Origin: CAZRGZ01 sp964599775
GTDB lineage: Bacteria > Patescibacteriota > Saccharimonadia > Saccharimonadales > Saccharimonadaceae
DNA length: 18,836 nt
Direction: 5' to 3'
Assembly: GCA_964599775.1 (NCBI GenBank)
Contig: CAZRGZ010000012.1
Coordinates: 1-18,836, forward strand
The position numbers were made by a program, and so were the translations under genes. Below the pieces are notes generated by a model. It saw only the letters and a program-made list of their open reading frames with translations. It was not told the origin of the DNA and searched no databases. Shown one piece after another: positions 1-5,848 of this stretch; position 1 is the stretch's first letter, and the number at the start of each line of letters is the position of its first letter.

Positions 1-12
1 AAATTTTACTTT

Positions 13-58
13 TTGACAAAAAAGTATTGACAAATAATCGATATATATATTCTATATC
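13..58 (+). promoter_or_regulatory. Putative promoter of the first GC-rich cassette
   Basis: An AT-rich stretch holds two TTGACA hexamers, at 13-18 and 27-32, followed by alternating TA sequence. From the second box, TCTATA (51-56, spacer 18) or TATATC (53-58, spacer 20) could be the -10, so the exact element is unclear. Directly downstream, AGCGGC (64-69) can pair with GCTGCT (79-84), giving a small hairpin near the start of the transcript. The sharp change from AT-rich promoter to GC-rich gene recurs at the other cassettes. Confidence 0.5.
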
Positions 59-116
59 TGAGCTAGCGGCAATTCTTATGCTGCTGGTGATCCGTCAACC
101 GAAAGGGTGATGCGCC

Positions 117-386
117 ATGGGGCGCAAGCACGGGAAGAACTGCCGATGCTTCACCTGCGTCGATGACCGCCGAGAGGCGGCTCGGGCACGCATCCGGAGC
201 AATGTGGCCGACGCTGCCGTTCTCGGCGCGATGGCCGCCGGTTCGCTGCTCGGCAACGTCACGGGCAACGAGGAGATGTCCGGCATGGCCGAGGGCGCGC
301 AGGCCTACGCCACCCGCGACGACATCAGCGACACGCTGGACCAGGCCACCTACGACAAGGGCCAGGCCAACACCAGCGAGTCGTAG
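117..386 (+). CDS. GC-rich orphan small protein with a CxCxxC motif (cassette 1)
   Basis: This 89-residue protein belongs to no family I recognise. The N-terminus is basic and carries Cys9, Cys11 and Cys14 in the arrangement C-R-C-F-T-C, which could bind a metal. Residues 30-49 are Ala/Gly/Leu-rich and mildly hydrophobic, and the rest is polar and acidic. The start at 117 is supported by AAAGGG (102-107) nine bases upstream. An ATG at 109 is in another frame. The gene stands alone between an AT-rich promoter and a GC-rich hairpin. Its strongly G/C-biased third positions differ from the core genes and from the AT-rich gene that follows, and resemble actinobacterial or actinophage genes (inference). 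The long opposite-strand frame here is a by-product of high GC. It is probably a real gene of unknown function. Confidence 0.7.
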   Translation: MGRKHGKNCRCFTCVDDRREAARARIRSNVADAAVLGAMAAGSLLGNVTGNEEMSGMAEGAQAYATRDDISDTLDQATYDKGQANTSES

Positions 387-419
387 GCAGCTTCCAGGGC
401 TCAGCCCTGTGAACTGCCG

Positions 420-448
420 CCCCGCCCCTGGACTTTCTAGGGGCGGGG
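420..448 (+). terminator. GC-rich hairpin ending cassette 1
   Basis: CCCCGCCCCT (420-429) and AGGGGCGGGG (439-448) form a perfect 10-bp stem with a nine-base loop, 33 bases after the stop codon. The following T tract is poor (TTGTACC). Termination may therefore be incomplete and may let transcription continue into the next gene. Confidence 0.65.
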
Positions 449-484
449 TTGTACCATATTAGAAAGCAACATTAGAGCCTCATT

Positions 485-1450
485 ATGCAACGAATCATTC
501 TACATAAGCATGTCCCTACGGCTGAAAAGCATCTTCTAGATATATATTATAGGCTTTATTTTAAGGTCTTACTCAAGTATTTACGAAGTAAAAACTTATT
601 CCTCTTTACCGACTACCTTTATAGCGTCGCTTCACTAGACAGGCAGCTCGTCTCTATCGATATTACATTCATAACCCCCGAAGCGCAGAATGCAATCCCA
701 GACTTTAACGCACTTCATCTCAACTTAGCCGAAAAAGAACTGCAAATAGCCCTTGAGGACACCAGCATCACAGTCGGCAAAAAGCTAGAGGCCAACATCT
801 CAGAGCTTAAGATTGAATTGGAAAAATTACATGAGATTTCGTGGATAGACTTTTATGCTCTGCCTCTCATACAGGCTAGTAGCACAAAGGCGGCAACTAA
901 TCTCATCTCTGACACGGGGGAGGATATAAAACCTTTCAAATGTGTATTTGGAATACGTACAAACGAGCCATTCATGAGCGAGCACTCTTTTTCCCCTCTA
1001 CTATTCTCGCTTATCTCACACTCACTATCATACGAGCTCTTCCAAAGGCTCAACCTTGAATATTCATGCAATTTGAAGCAAACAGAAATCATATATGAGA
1101 ATAATACCGCCTACCACCTTAATACACTTTTCTTATATGGCAAACATACTCGACAAGAGATTTGCAGTAGCATAATTGATATCTTAAACGTTATGAACGG
1201 CGAAGCCTTTACAAAAAGCGTTATCAATTACATACGAACTGATTTTCAGAACAGTCCAGAAGTCAGTATAGAATATCGTAAGCTATATCGTTTAGCAAAC
1301 GTAATAGGTGGTGTAGACGCTTGGCGAAACTTTACAACACAAGAAAATATTGAAGAATTGTTAAACAATACGCTTTTAGGCGTGAACGATCTAGCTGGTG
1401 AAGTGTCCGTTCAAGGAACTATTGGACCATACCTGTTACACGGGTCGTAA
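485..1450 (+). CDS. AT-rich protein with a degenerate M16-peptidase-like C-terminal half
   Basis: This 321-residue protein has no signal peptide or clear membrane segment. Residues about 168-300 follow the hydrophobic pattern of M16 (insulinase-like) peptidase domains: a helix leading to LFQRLNLEYSC, a beta strand, then TRQEICSSIIDILN, and a final stretch resembling the domain's closing helices. The zinc motif HxxEH of active M16 domains is absent, so any relationship would be to the non-catalytic half. Residues 80-118 are helical and charged. No convincing ribosome-binding site precedes the ATG, and the start is chosen as the longest frame. Base composition is far more AT-rich than the core genes, suggesting separate acquisition. 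It lies convergent to the transketolase operon with 15 bases between. The family call is a pattern impression, not a match; the coding status is firm. Confidence 0.7.
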   Translation: MQRIILHKHVPTAEKHLLDIYYRLYFKVLLKYLRSKNLFLFTDYLYSVASLDRQLVSIDITFITPEAQNAIPDFNALHLNLAEKELQIALEDTSITVGKKLEANISELKIELEKLHEISWIDFYALPLIQASSTKAATNLISDTGEDIKPFKCVFGIRTNEPFMSEHSFSPLLFSLISHSLSYELFQRLNLEYSCNLKQTEIIYENNTAYHLNTLFLYGKHTRQEICSSIIDILNVMNGEAFTKSVINYIRTDFQNSPEVSIEYRKLYRLANVIGGVDAWRNFTTQENIEELLNNTLLGVNDLAGEVSVQGTIGPYLLHGS

Positions 1451-1465
1451 TCAAAAACCTTTCTG

Positions 1466-2458
1466 TTATTGGTGATACCGATTGTATTTTTCAACAAATT
1501 CGTGCACATTCATGGCGATTTGCGGGCCAGTGAAGCCAAACTTTTCGAGTAGCTCAACAGGCTTGCCAGATTCACCAAAGCGATCATGCATACCCACGCG
1601 CCGTAGCGGGGTTGGCAGTTGCTCGCCAAGGAGCTCGGCCACCGCACCGCCAAAACCAGCCGCCGCTTGGCCTTCTTCGGCAGTAAGGGCGCGACCCGTT
1701 TTGCGCACACTTTCTAAAATGGTTTCTTCGTCAAGTGGTTTAATAGTAGGCACGTGCACGACCTCTGCCTCGATACCATCGCCCGCTAGGATACGGGCTG
1801 CTACCAACAATTGGTAGGTCATGTTGCCAGTACCGAGCAGCGTAATATCGTGACCTTTGCGCAGCACATAGGCCTTGCCAATTTCGAACGGCGTTTTTTC
1901 AGTTGTAAACACTGGTGAATCCGCTCGTGCCAGCCGTAAATAGCTCGGCTGGTTGTTGGCAGCTATGGCTATTGTCGCTTTTTCGGCCTCGACACTATCG
2001 CCAGGCGCCACCACTACCATGCGCGGCAAACTTCGCATCAGTGCAATATCTTCGAGCATCTGGTGTGTTGCGCCATCTGGCCCTACGCTCACGCCAGCGT
2101 GTGAACCGACAATTTTTACCGGGCGATTATTCAGCGCAATCGTCGTGCGAATTTGTTCCCAGTTACGCCCCGGACTAAAGGACGCATAACTCGAGCAAAA
2201 CGGTATTTTGCCCATGGCTGCCATACCGCTTGATACCGTGACCAAGTTTTGCTCAGCGACCCCAATTTCTACAAAGCGCTCAGGGAAAGCTTCTTTAAAT
2301 AAGTTCATTTTTGTTGAATCGGTCAAGTCGGCACAAAGCGCTACCACATTATCGTATCTTTTGCCCGCCTCAAGTAGCCCACGGCCAAAACCGGTCCGTG
2401 TAGCCTCTTGCTTAATATCATCGTGACCAATCTTGCTCGATAAATGCATTTCACTCAT
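1466..2458 (-). CDS. Transketolase, C-terminal subunit (pyrimidine-binding and C-terminal domains)
   Basis: This is the second half of a split transketolase, which transfers two-carbon ketol units between sugar phosphates in the non-oxidative pentose phosphate pathway. The 330 residues contain the pyrimidine-binding domain, with the catalytic glutamate in the IGVAEQN motif (Glu69), the strand-helix GSHAGVSVGPDGATHQ typical of transketolase, and the C-terminal domain. The start is ATG at 2458, one base after the TAA of the N-terminal subunit, with AGGGGAG just inside that gene as ribosome-binding site. An earlier in-frame ATG at 2488 would overlap the upstream gene by 29 bases and is less likely. 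It is last in the operon rpiB-rpe-tktN-tktC. No terminator hairpin is visible before the convergent gene. 1-deoxyxylulose-5-phosphate synthase is related but would be a single longer chain. Confidence 0.93.
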   Translation of the reverse strand: MSEMHLSSKIGHDDIKQEATRTGFGRGLLEAGKRYDNVVALCADLTDSTKMNLFKEAFPERFVEIGVAEQNLVTVSSGMAAMGKIPFCSSYASFSPGRNWEQIRTTIALNNRPVKIVGSHAGVSVGPDGATHQMLEDIALMRSLPRMVVVAPGDSVEAEKATIAIAANNQPSYLRLARADSPVFTTEKTPFEIGKAYVLRKGHDITLLGTGNMTYQLLVAARILAGDGIEAEVVHVPTIKPLDEETILESVRKTGRALTAEEGQAAAGFGGAVAELLGEQLPTPLRRVGMHDRFGESGKPVELLEKFGFTGPQIAMNVHEFVEKYNRYHQ

Positions 2459-2459
2459 A

Positions 2460-3347
2460 TTACTCGTGCTCCCCTGTAATTCGCCCACCTAACGACCGTA
2501 GTTGCTGCAAAGCGACTTTAGCTTGCTCTTTCTTTGGTGGCGCACCTGGTTTATCGCTCTTGCCAGGTGGGTCACCATGCCAACGGTAGTCGTATTCCAT
2601 ATAATCAACCCCTTTACCTGGGATAGTATGGGCAATAATAACACTTGGTTTTTCGACAATCGCCCGCGCCATACTGCAGGCATCGATGACGCTCTCTACA
2701 TTGTTGCCATCAATTTCCTGAACATGCCAACCAAAGGCCTCCCATTTGTCGCGCAGGTTTTCGAGTGGCATAACATCTTCAGTGTTGCCATCGATTTGAA
2801 TATTATTACGGTCCACAATAGCAATGAGATTGCTGAGCTTGTATTTAGCGGCAAACATAATCGCTTCCCAGCTATTACCTTCGTTGAGCTCACCGTCACT
2901 CGTGACAACATATACCCAGCGGTGCTTTTCGCCGTCCATTTGCAGCGCCTTGGCCATGCCAGCCGCTTGACTCAAGCCACTGCCCAGCGGTCCGCTGGTT
3001 GTCTCAAGCCCTGGCAAGAATAGCCGCTCGGGGTGGCCTTGCAGCCGCGAACCGAGTTTGCGTAGTGTCATTAGTTCATCTTTTGGAAAATACCCAGCTT
3101 CAGCCATGGCAGCGTAGCGCACTGGTGTACAGTGACCATTGCTTAAAATTAAAATGTCACGCTTATCCCAATCCGGGTTTCTTGGATCGTGCTTTAAAAT
3201 CCGAAAATACAGCGCCGCAAAAATGTCACTTAAGCCCAACGGGCCCGCACTGTGGCCGCTACCAGCTTCTACCAACATTTCAATAATATCTTCGCGAATA
3301 TCGTTGGCTTTTTGTTCAATCTGCCGAATTGTCAGTTTCCCACTCAT
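2460..3347 (-). CDS. Transketolase, N-terminal subunit (thiamine diphosphate-binding domain)
   Basis: This 295-residue protein binds the diphosphate of thiamine diphosphate and pairs with the product of the next gene to form the active enzyme at the subunit interface. Visible landmarks are GSGHSAGPLG (His32 region), SNGHCTP (His72), and the cofactor and magnesium motif SDGELNEG (150-157) continuing to VDRNN (178-182). Split transketolases of about 300 plus 320 residues are known from archaea and many bacteria, so this is a natural split and not a frameshift: both halves have their own start and stop. It begins 17 bases after rpe and ends one base before the C-terminal subunit, consistent with coupled translation and equal amounts of the two chains. 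Confidence 0.94.
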   Translation of the reverse strand: MSGKLTIRQIEQKANDIREDIIEMLVEAGSGHSAGPLGLSDIFAALYFRILKHDPRNPDWDKRDILILSNGHCTPVRYAAMAEAGYFPKDELMTLRKLGSRLQGHPERLFLPGLETTSGPLGSGLSQAAGMAKALQMDGEKHRWVYVVTSDGELNEGNSWEAIMFAAKYKLSNLIAIVDRNNIQIDGNTEDVMPLENLRDKWEAFGWHVQEIDGNNVESVIDACSMARAIVEKPSVIIAHTIPGKGVDYMEYDYRWHGDPPGKSDKPGAPPKKEQAKVALQQLRSLGGRITGEHE

Positions 3348-3364
3348 CTTAGTCCCATATTGCT

Positions 3365-3994
3365 TTAGCTTATCTTACTTACTATTGTATCATACACTGC
3401 TTGGGGGTTGTCAGCCTTTTGGATTGCGCCGCCGACATTTATCACATCAACGCCACCCATTGCGAGTTCTGCCACGTTCTTGGCATTCGCGCCACCATCC
3501 CAACCAATCTCGGCGGTCGGGTTTATTGCTTTTATTGCGGGAATTTTATCCAGTACCGCTACATCTGCTGTACCGCCAAAATGCCCTAAATCACCACTAA
3601 ATAACAGAACATGGTCAGCAATAGTAATGAGCTTTTCGGCACTACTTGGCGATGTTCCCTTGAGGAGTGCAACCCCAGCTTTTATTTTCAGTTGCTGCAA
3701 ATGCTTCATCAATTTCGCCAGATTGCCATCGGCTTCCGCATGTACAATAATCATGTGCGGATGGTGACTAATAAGCGTTTCAAGATGGGCCAACGGCTTA
3801 CGAAACATTAGGTGAATATCCACCTGCCAGCCTTCTGGCCACCATACTTGTGTTGGTGCGATACTTTTGGTTGGCGCAAAATCACCATCCATAAGGTCAA
3901 TCTGCACCCGCTTCGCAAACGGCTCAATCCGCTCGATTTGTTCGCGGTAAGTGTGTGGGTTGCTCGCTAAAACGGTCGGACACACGACGCTCAT
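3365..3994 (-). CDS. rpe: Ribulose-phosphate 3-epimerase-like protein
   Basis: This 209-residue TIM-barrel protein is predicted to interconvert ribulose 5-phosphate and xylulose 5-phosphate. The family pattern is visible in CPTVLAS near the start, IDLMDGDFAP (32-41), DIHLM with the metal-binding His61, and GWDGG with Asp166. It is divergent. The usual HxDxMDG motif reads QIDLMDG, so the first metal-ligand His is Gln31, and the usual VNPGFGGQ loop is replaced by SGDLGHFGG. The start lies two bases after the rpiB stop (TAG-AT-ATG). Position inside an rpiB-rpe-transketolase operon supports the function strongly, but the changed ligand leaves activity or metal preference open. A related phosphate-binding barrel enzyme is the alternative. 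Confidence 0.85.
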   Translation of the reverse strand: MSVVCPTVLASNPHTYREQIERIEPFAKRVQIDLMDGDFAPTKSIAPTQVWWPEGWQVDIHLMFRKPLAHLETLISHHPHMIIVHAEADGNLAKLMKHLQQLKIKAGVALLKGTSPSSAEKLITIADHVLLFSGDLGHFGGTADVAVLDKIPAIKAINPTAEIGWDGGANAKNVAELAMGGVDVINVGGAIQKADNPQAVYDTIVSKIS

Positions 3995-3996
3995 AT

Positions 3997-4452
3997 CTAC
4001 GCGAGCTCGTCCAGTTGGCGGTTACGGCGGCGGTAACGCTCAGCATTGGCAAATGGCGTATTCAGCCAAGTTTCAATGATACCCTGCCATGCTTCGGCGT
4101 CATCTTCCAGGCGATCTGCTGGTAGGCACAAGATATTGCTGTCGTTATCGTTACGAGTCATTTTTGCTTCATTAGCATCGTGCACTAAACTCGCCCGAAT
4201 ACCACGAAACCGGTTGGCCGCCATACACATCCCTTGTCCGCCTCCGCAAAGCAGAATCGCACGCGGGTCTTCTTTTTCCTCATGGCCCAGCACTTTCAAA
4301 GCTGCGGCCTGGGCAAAAATCGGGAAATCATCGTCAGGATCCATTGTCTCACTGCCGACATCCTCCACATCGTATTCGTGTTTGCTTAGGTAGGCAAACA
4401 CATCTTCTTTCATATGGAACCCGCGATGGTCTGAGCCGAGGTAAATCTTCAT
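3997..4452 (-). CDS. rpiB: Ribose-5-phosphate isomerase B family protein
   Basis: The product has 151 residues, the usual RpiB length, and should interconvert ribose 5-phosphate and ribulose 5-phosphate. Motifs are GSDHRG (6-11), the catalytic cysteine in LCGGGQGM (Cys69), AANRFRGIRA, and TRNDNDSN. In E. coli RpiB the residue 33 after the catalytic cysteine is His99 of the HN motif; here that position is Asp102. The start is ATG at 4452, because the family begins MKIYLGSDH. The longer frame from 4626 runs into another gene's territory. TATACT lies seven bases before this ATG, so the operon mRNA is probably leaderless. It is the first gene of the pentose phosphate operon. RpiB/LacA-LacB members with other aldose substrates are an alternative. 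Confidence 0.88.
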   Translation of the reverse strand: MKIYLGSDHRGFHMKEDVFAYLSKHEYDVEDVGSETMDPDDDFPIFAQAAALKVLGHEEKEDPRAILLCGGGQGMCMAANRFRGIRASLVHDANEAKMTRNDNDSNILCLPADRLEDDAEAWQGIIETWLNTPFANAERYRRRNRQLDELA

Positions 4453-4459
4453 ATATATA

Positions 4460-4487
4460 AGTATAGGCTTTTTGTGTTGAAACTCAA
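4460..4487 (-). promoter_or_regulatory. Promoter of the rpiB operon, leaderless
   Basis: On the minus strand TTGAGT (4487-4482) and TATACT (4465-4460) are spaced by 16 bases. Seven bases separate the -10 from the rpiB ATG, which places the start of transcription at or beside the start codon. No ribosome-binding sequence can fit. The region is shared with the divergent promoter of the next cassette, whose -35 starts at 4516. Confidence 0.65.
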
Positions 4488-4515
4488 GCTTTTTACCTAA
4501 TATATATATGAAATA

Positions 4516-4544
4516 TCGACAACACTTATTAAATATGTTACGAT
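4516..4544 (+). promoter_or_regulatory. Promoter of the second GC-rich cassette
   Basis: TCGACA (4516-4521), 17-base spacer, TACGAT (4539-4544). The same TCGACA plus 17 arrangement precedes the glycerophosphodiesterase and FKBP genes, so the host appears to tolerate C at the second position of the -35. Upstream, ATATATATAT-N3-ATATC (4500-4517) matches the same spaced string at 41-58 before cassette 1; it is low complexity and may be chance. Confidence 0.55.
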
Positions 4545-4582
4545 GCAAAATAGGTAGAAACTCGTCACGAGAGGCGGAATCG

Positions 4583-4843
4583 ATGCGAGAGATGATCCTT
4601 GTCATCGTCCTGACCTGCGGCATCATTCTCGGTGCTGGATACCTCGGCTACATGGGAAGGGACGGCTACGGGCACGAGGACTGGGCATTCGTACTGGGCA
4701 TGATCAGCGGCATTGTGGCCACCACCATCGTAGCCGTAGTCCGCCGCCGCAACAAGCGCGTCACTGATCTGTCGTCTACTGCCGCCGGCCCACGGAAATC
4801 ATCCGTGCGGCCGGCGGCTTTTCGTTTTTTTACTTACTGCTAG
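4583..4843 (+). CDS. GC-rich small two-helix membrane protein whose frame runs through its terminator (cassette 2)
   Basis: I do not recognise the family. Residues 4-22 and 34-53 are hydrophobic helices joined by a short loop (GRDGYGHEDW), followed by the basic cluster RRRNKR (54-59), so both ends of the hairpin probably face the cytoplasm. The start is taken at 4583 because GAGGCGG lies just upstream and composition changes there from AT-rich to GC-rich. An in-frame ATG at 4508 lies before the -10 box and cannot be on this transcript. The frame stays open across the terminator hairpin to TAG at 4841-4843, so residues from about 67 onward are encoded by terminator DNA. A natural stop may have been lost by a small indel: a TGA at 4765-4767 lies one frame over. 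Actinobacterial codon style suggests transfer (inference). Confidence 0.6.
   Translation: MREMILVIVLTCGIILGAGYLGYMGRDGYGHEDWAFVLGMISGIVATTIVAVVRRRNKRVTDLSSTAAGPRKSSVRPAAFRFFTYC
4781..4831 (+). terminator. Intrinsic terminator of cassette 2, inside the reading frame
   Basis: GCCGCCGGCC and GGCCGGCGGC form a strong outer stem, with CGG/CCG inside it, closing at 4818. A T-rich tail TTTTCGTTTTTTT (4819-4831) follows. The tail motif CTTTTCGTTT is the same as after cassette 3. RNA ending here would stop before the TAG at 4841. Confidence 0.85.
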
Positions 4844-4871
4844 TTGACTTTTATAGAAAATAGTGTATAAT
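4844..4871 (+). promoter_or_regulatory. Strong promoter of cassette 3
   Basis: TTGACT (4844-4849), 16-base spacer, consensus TATAAT (4866-4871). The -35 begins one base after the TAG that ends the cassette 2 frame. The expected transcript start near 4878 is followed at once by a small hairpin, GTCCA/TGGAC (4880-4884/4889-4893). The ribosome-binding site AAGGAGG (4904-4910) lies seven bases before the ATG. This is the best promoter and initiation region in the window. Confidence 0.8.
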
Positions 4872-4917
4872 TTTATTTAGTCCAACACTGGACCTCAGAC
4901 AGGAAGGAGGGGGCCTC

Positions 4918-5385
4918 ATGCGAGACCCCTACGGCCCGCCGACCGAGAGGCAGCTCAACTTCGCGAAGAAGCTCGGGATCGAGATCCCCGACAACATCAC
5001 GAAGACCGACCTGAGCCTGCTCATCGACGAGGCCAAGAATTCGATCCCGCCGACCGCCGACCAGCTCGCGCTGGCCAAGGTGCTGGAGATCGACATCGAG
5101 GGCATGAACAAGCAGTCCGTCGGCTGGGCCATCGACGCCGAGCTGAACAAGCGCGGTCAGGCGGCCATGCGGAAGAACCCGCAGCTGCGGGCCGGCAAGC
5201 AGATCATCTACAACGGCAACGCGTACGAGATCACCTTCATCGGCACGAGGAAGTACGGCAAGGGCAAGCGCTGCGTCGCCCAGCTGAAGCCCGTCTACAA
5301 GGGGCGCGGCAAGGCGGTGACCGTCGCGGTCACGACCATCGCGGACGCTAAGCCCGTCTCGGTCATCCGCCGTAACGTCGGCTGA
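4918..5385 (+). CDS. GC-rich protein with two tandem helical repeats and a basic C-terminal domain (cassette 3)
   Basis: This 155-residue soluble protein has no signal peptide. Residues 7-39 and 44-79 are two copies of one module: PPTxxQLxxAKxLxIxI, a short turn, then an amphipathic helix. Residues 85-155 are rich in Lys/Arg and predicted beta strands (IIYNGNAYEITFIG, RCVAQLKPVY, AVTVAVTTIA), like a small barrel that might bind nucleic acid. Similar PTExQLxxAKxLGI modules occur, as I recall, in phage and plasmid proteins; I cannot name a family. Start and expression are well supported by the consensus promoter and the AAGGAGG site. Third codon positions are almost all G or C, and a hand count of 120 coding bases gives about 62% GC. 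The long opposite-strand frame across this gene is a composition artefact. Confidence 0.8.
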   Translation: MRDPYGPPTERQLNFAKKLGIEIPDNITKTDLSLLIDEAKNSIPPTADQLALAKVLEIDIEGMNKQSVGWAIDAELNKRGQAAMRKNPQLRAGKQIIYNGNAYEITFIGTRKYGKGKRCVAQLKPVYKGRGKAVTVAVTTIADAKPVSVIRRNVG

Positions 5386-5410
5386 CCAAGTCCTCACCCC
5401 GCAACGTCTG

Positions 5411-5449
5411 AGACCCCTCGCCGCTACTGTGGCGGGGGGGTCTTTTCGT
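5411..5449 (+). terminator. Intrinsic terminator of cassette 3
   Basis: AGACCCCTCGCC (5411-5422) pairs with GGCGGGGGGGTCT (5431-5443), with one bulged G. The eight-base loop is followed by TTTTCGTT. It lies 26 bases after the TGA stop. The tail repeats the CTTTTCGTTT string seen after cassette 2. Confidence 0.85.
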
Positions 5450-5539
5450 TTAGAAACTAAACTAGAAAAAGACATTCAAGCTTTTTATAAAGAATATCAA
5501 GAAGAGGGTCAAATTACTTACGAAAATAATGTCAATTAA
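5450..5539 (+). pseudogene. AT-rich C-terminal gene remnant, 29 codons
   Basis: Immediately after the cassette 3 terminator the frame LETKLEKDIQAF...YENNVN runs 29 codons to TAA. It has the amphipathic, Lys/Glu-rich character and AT-rich codons of a real protein tail. No start codon or ribosome-binding site is present, and upstream in frame lies only terminator sequence. This looks like the end of an older gene whose 5' part was replaced when the cassettes arrived. It is too short to name a family, and chance coding character in AT-rich DNA remains possible. Confidence 0.4.
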
Positions 5540-5542
5540 ATA

Positions 5543-5574
5543 GCCCTCGACCCCACATTAGTGGGGTCGAGGGC
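5543..5574 (-). terminator. Perfect 14-bp hairpin ending cassette 4
   Basis: GCCCTCGACCCCAC (5543-5556), loop ATTA, GTGGGGTCGAGGGC (5561-5574). It lies 26 bases past the stop of the minus-strand cassette 4 gene, and TATTTAATT follows on that strand. The U tract is interrupted but the stem is very strong. It would also insulate against transcripts from the plus strand. Confidence 0.8.
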
Positions 5575-5600
5575 GTGATTCAGGTGGGCAGAGGGAACGG

Positions 5601-5798
5601 CTACCAGCCGAGGTCGATGTCGCCATCCTTCACCCTGAAGACCACCACACCGATGAACAGTGCCACCAGCCAGATGATCCAGACGGTCAGGAACTCCCAC
5701 TCCTGGTCGAACACCGCGTTGGCGGTGAACCAGGTGAGAACAGCTCCGACCAGACTACCGAGGAGGTTGACAATGACCTCCAGCATGAGGCGACCCAT
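5601..5798 (-). CDS. GC-rich small two-helix membrane protein (cassette 4)
   Basis: A 65-residue protein of no family I know. Residues 6-26 and 36-54 are hydrophobic helices separated by a short polar turn (FDQEWE), and the tail RVKDGDIDLGW is mixed-charge. AAGGGT (5809-5804), five bases before the ATG, supports the start, and this Shine-Dalgarno form matches that of cassette 1. It follows gap on the same strand but has its own candidate -10 box and a strong terminator, so it is probably an independent unit. The topology resembles cassette 2, yet the two do not look alike in sequence. GC-rich codons again contrast with the neighbouring AT-rich remnant. Confidence 0.7.
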   Translation of the reverse strand: MGRLMLEVIVNLLGSLVGAVLTWFTANAVFDQEWEFLTVWIIWLVALFIGVVVFRVKDGDIDLGW

Positions 5799-5835
5799 GA
5801 GGTACCCTTCTCTTGTATGAACCTGTCAGTTGCCT

Positions 5836-5841
5836 ATTATA
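5836..5841 (-). promoter_or_regulatory. Candidate -10 box of cassette 4
   Basis: TATAAT on the minus strand, eight bases past the gap stop codon and 37 bases before the cassette 4 start. No good -35 is visible (TAGCCA at 17 bases), so the promoter is weak or needs help. A short inverted repeat TAGCCA-AGC-TGGCTA spans the gap stop. Confidence 0.4.
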
Positions 5842-5848
5842 TCATAAA

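Noticed and set aside
2502..3023. 173-codon plus-strand frame over transketolase
   Set aside because: Antisense shadow of a gene with clear thiamine diphosphate motifs.
3997..4626. 209-residue version of RpiB
   Set aside because: The extra 58 residues are antisense to cassette 2 and upstream of the rpiB promoter. The family starts at the MKIYLGSDH methionine.
4873..5475. 200-codon open frame on the minus strand across cassette 3
   Set aside because: It is opposite a gene with clear promoter, ribosome-binding site and terminator. High GC removes stops from the antisense frame, and it covers the terminator and promoter of the real gene.
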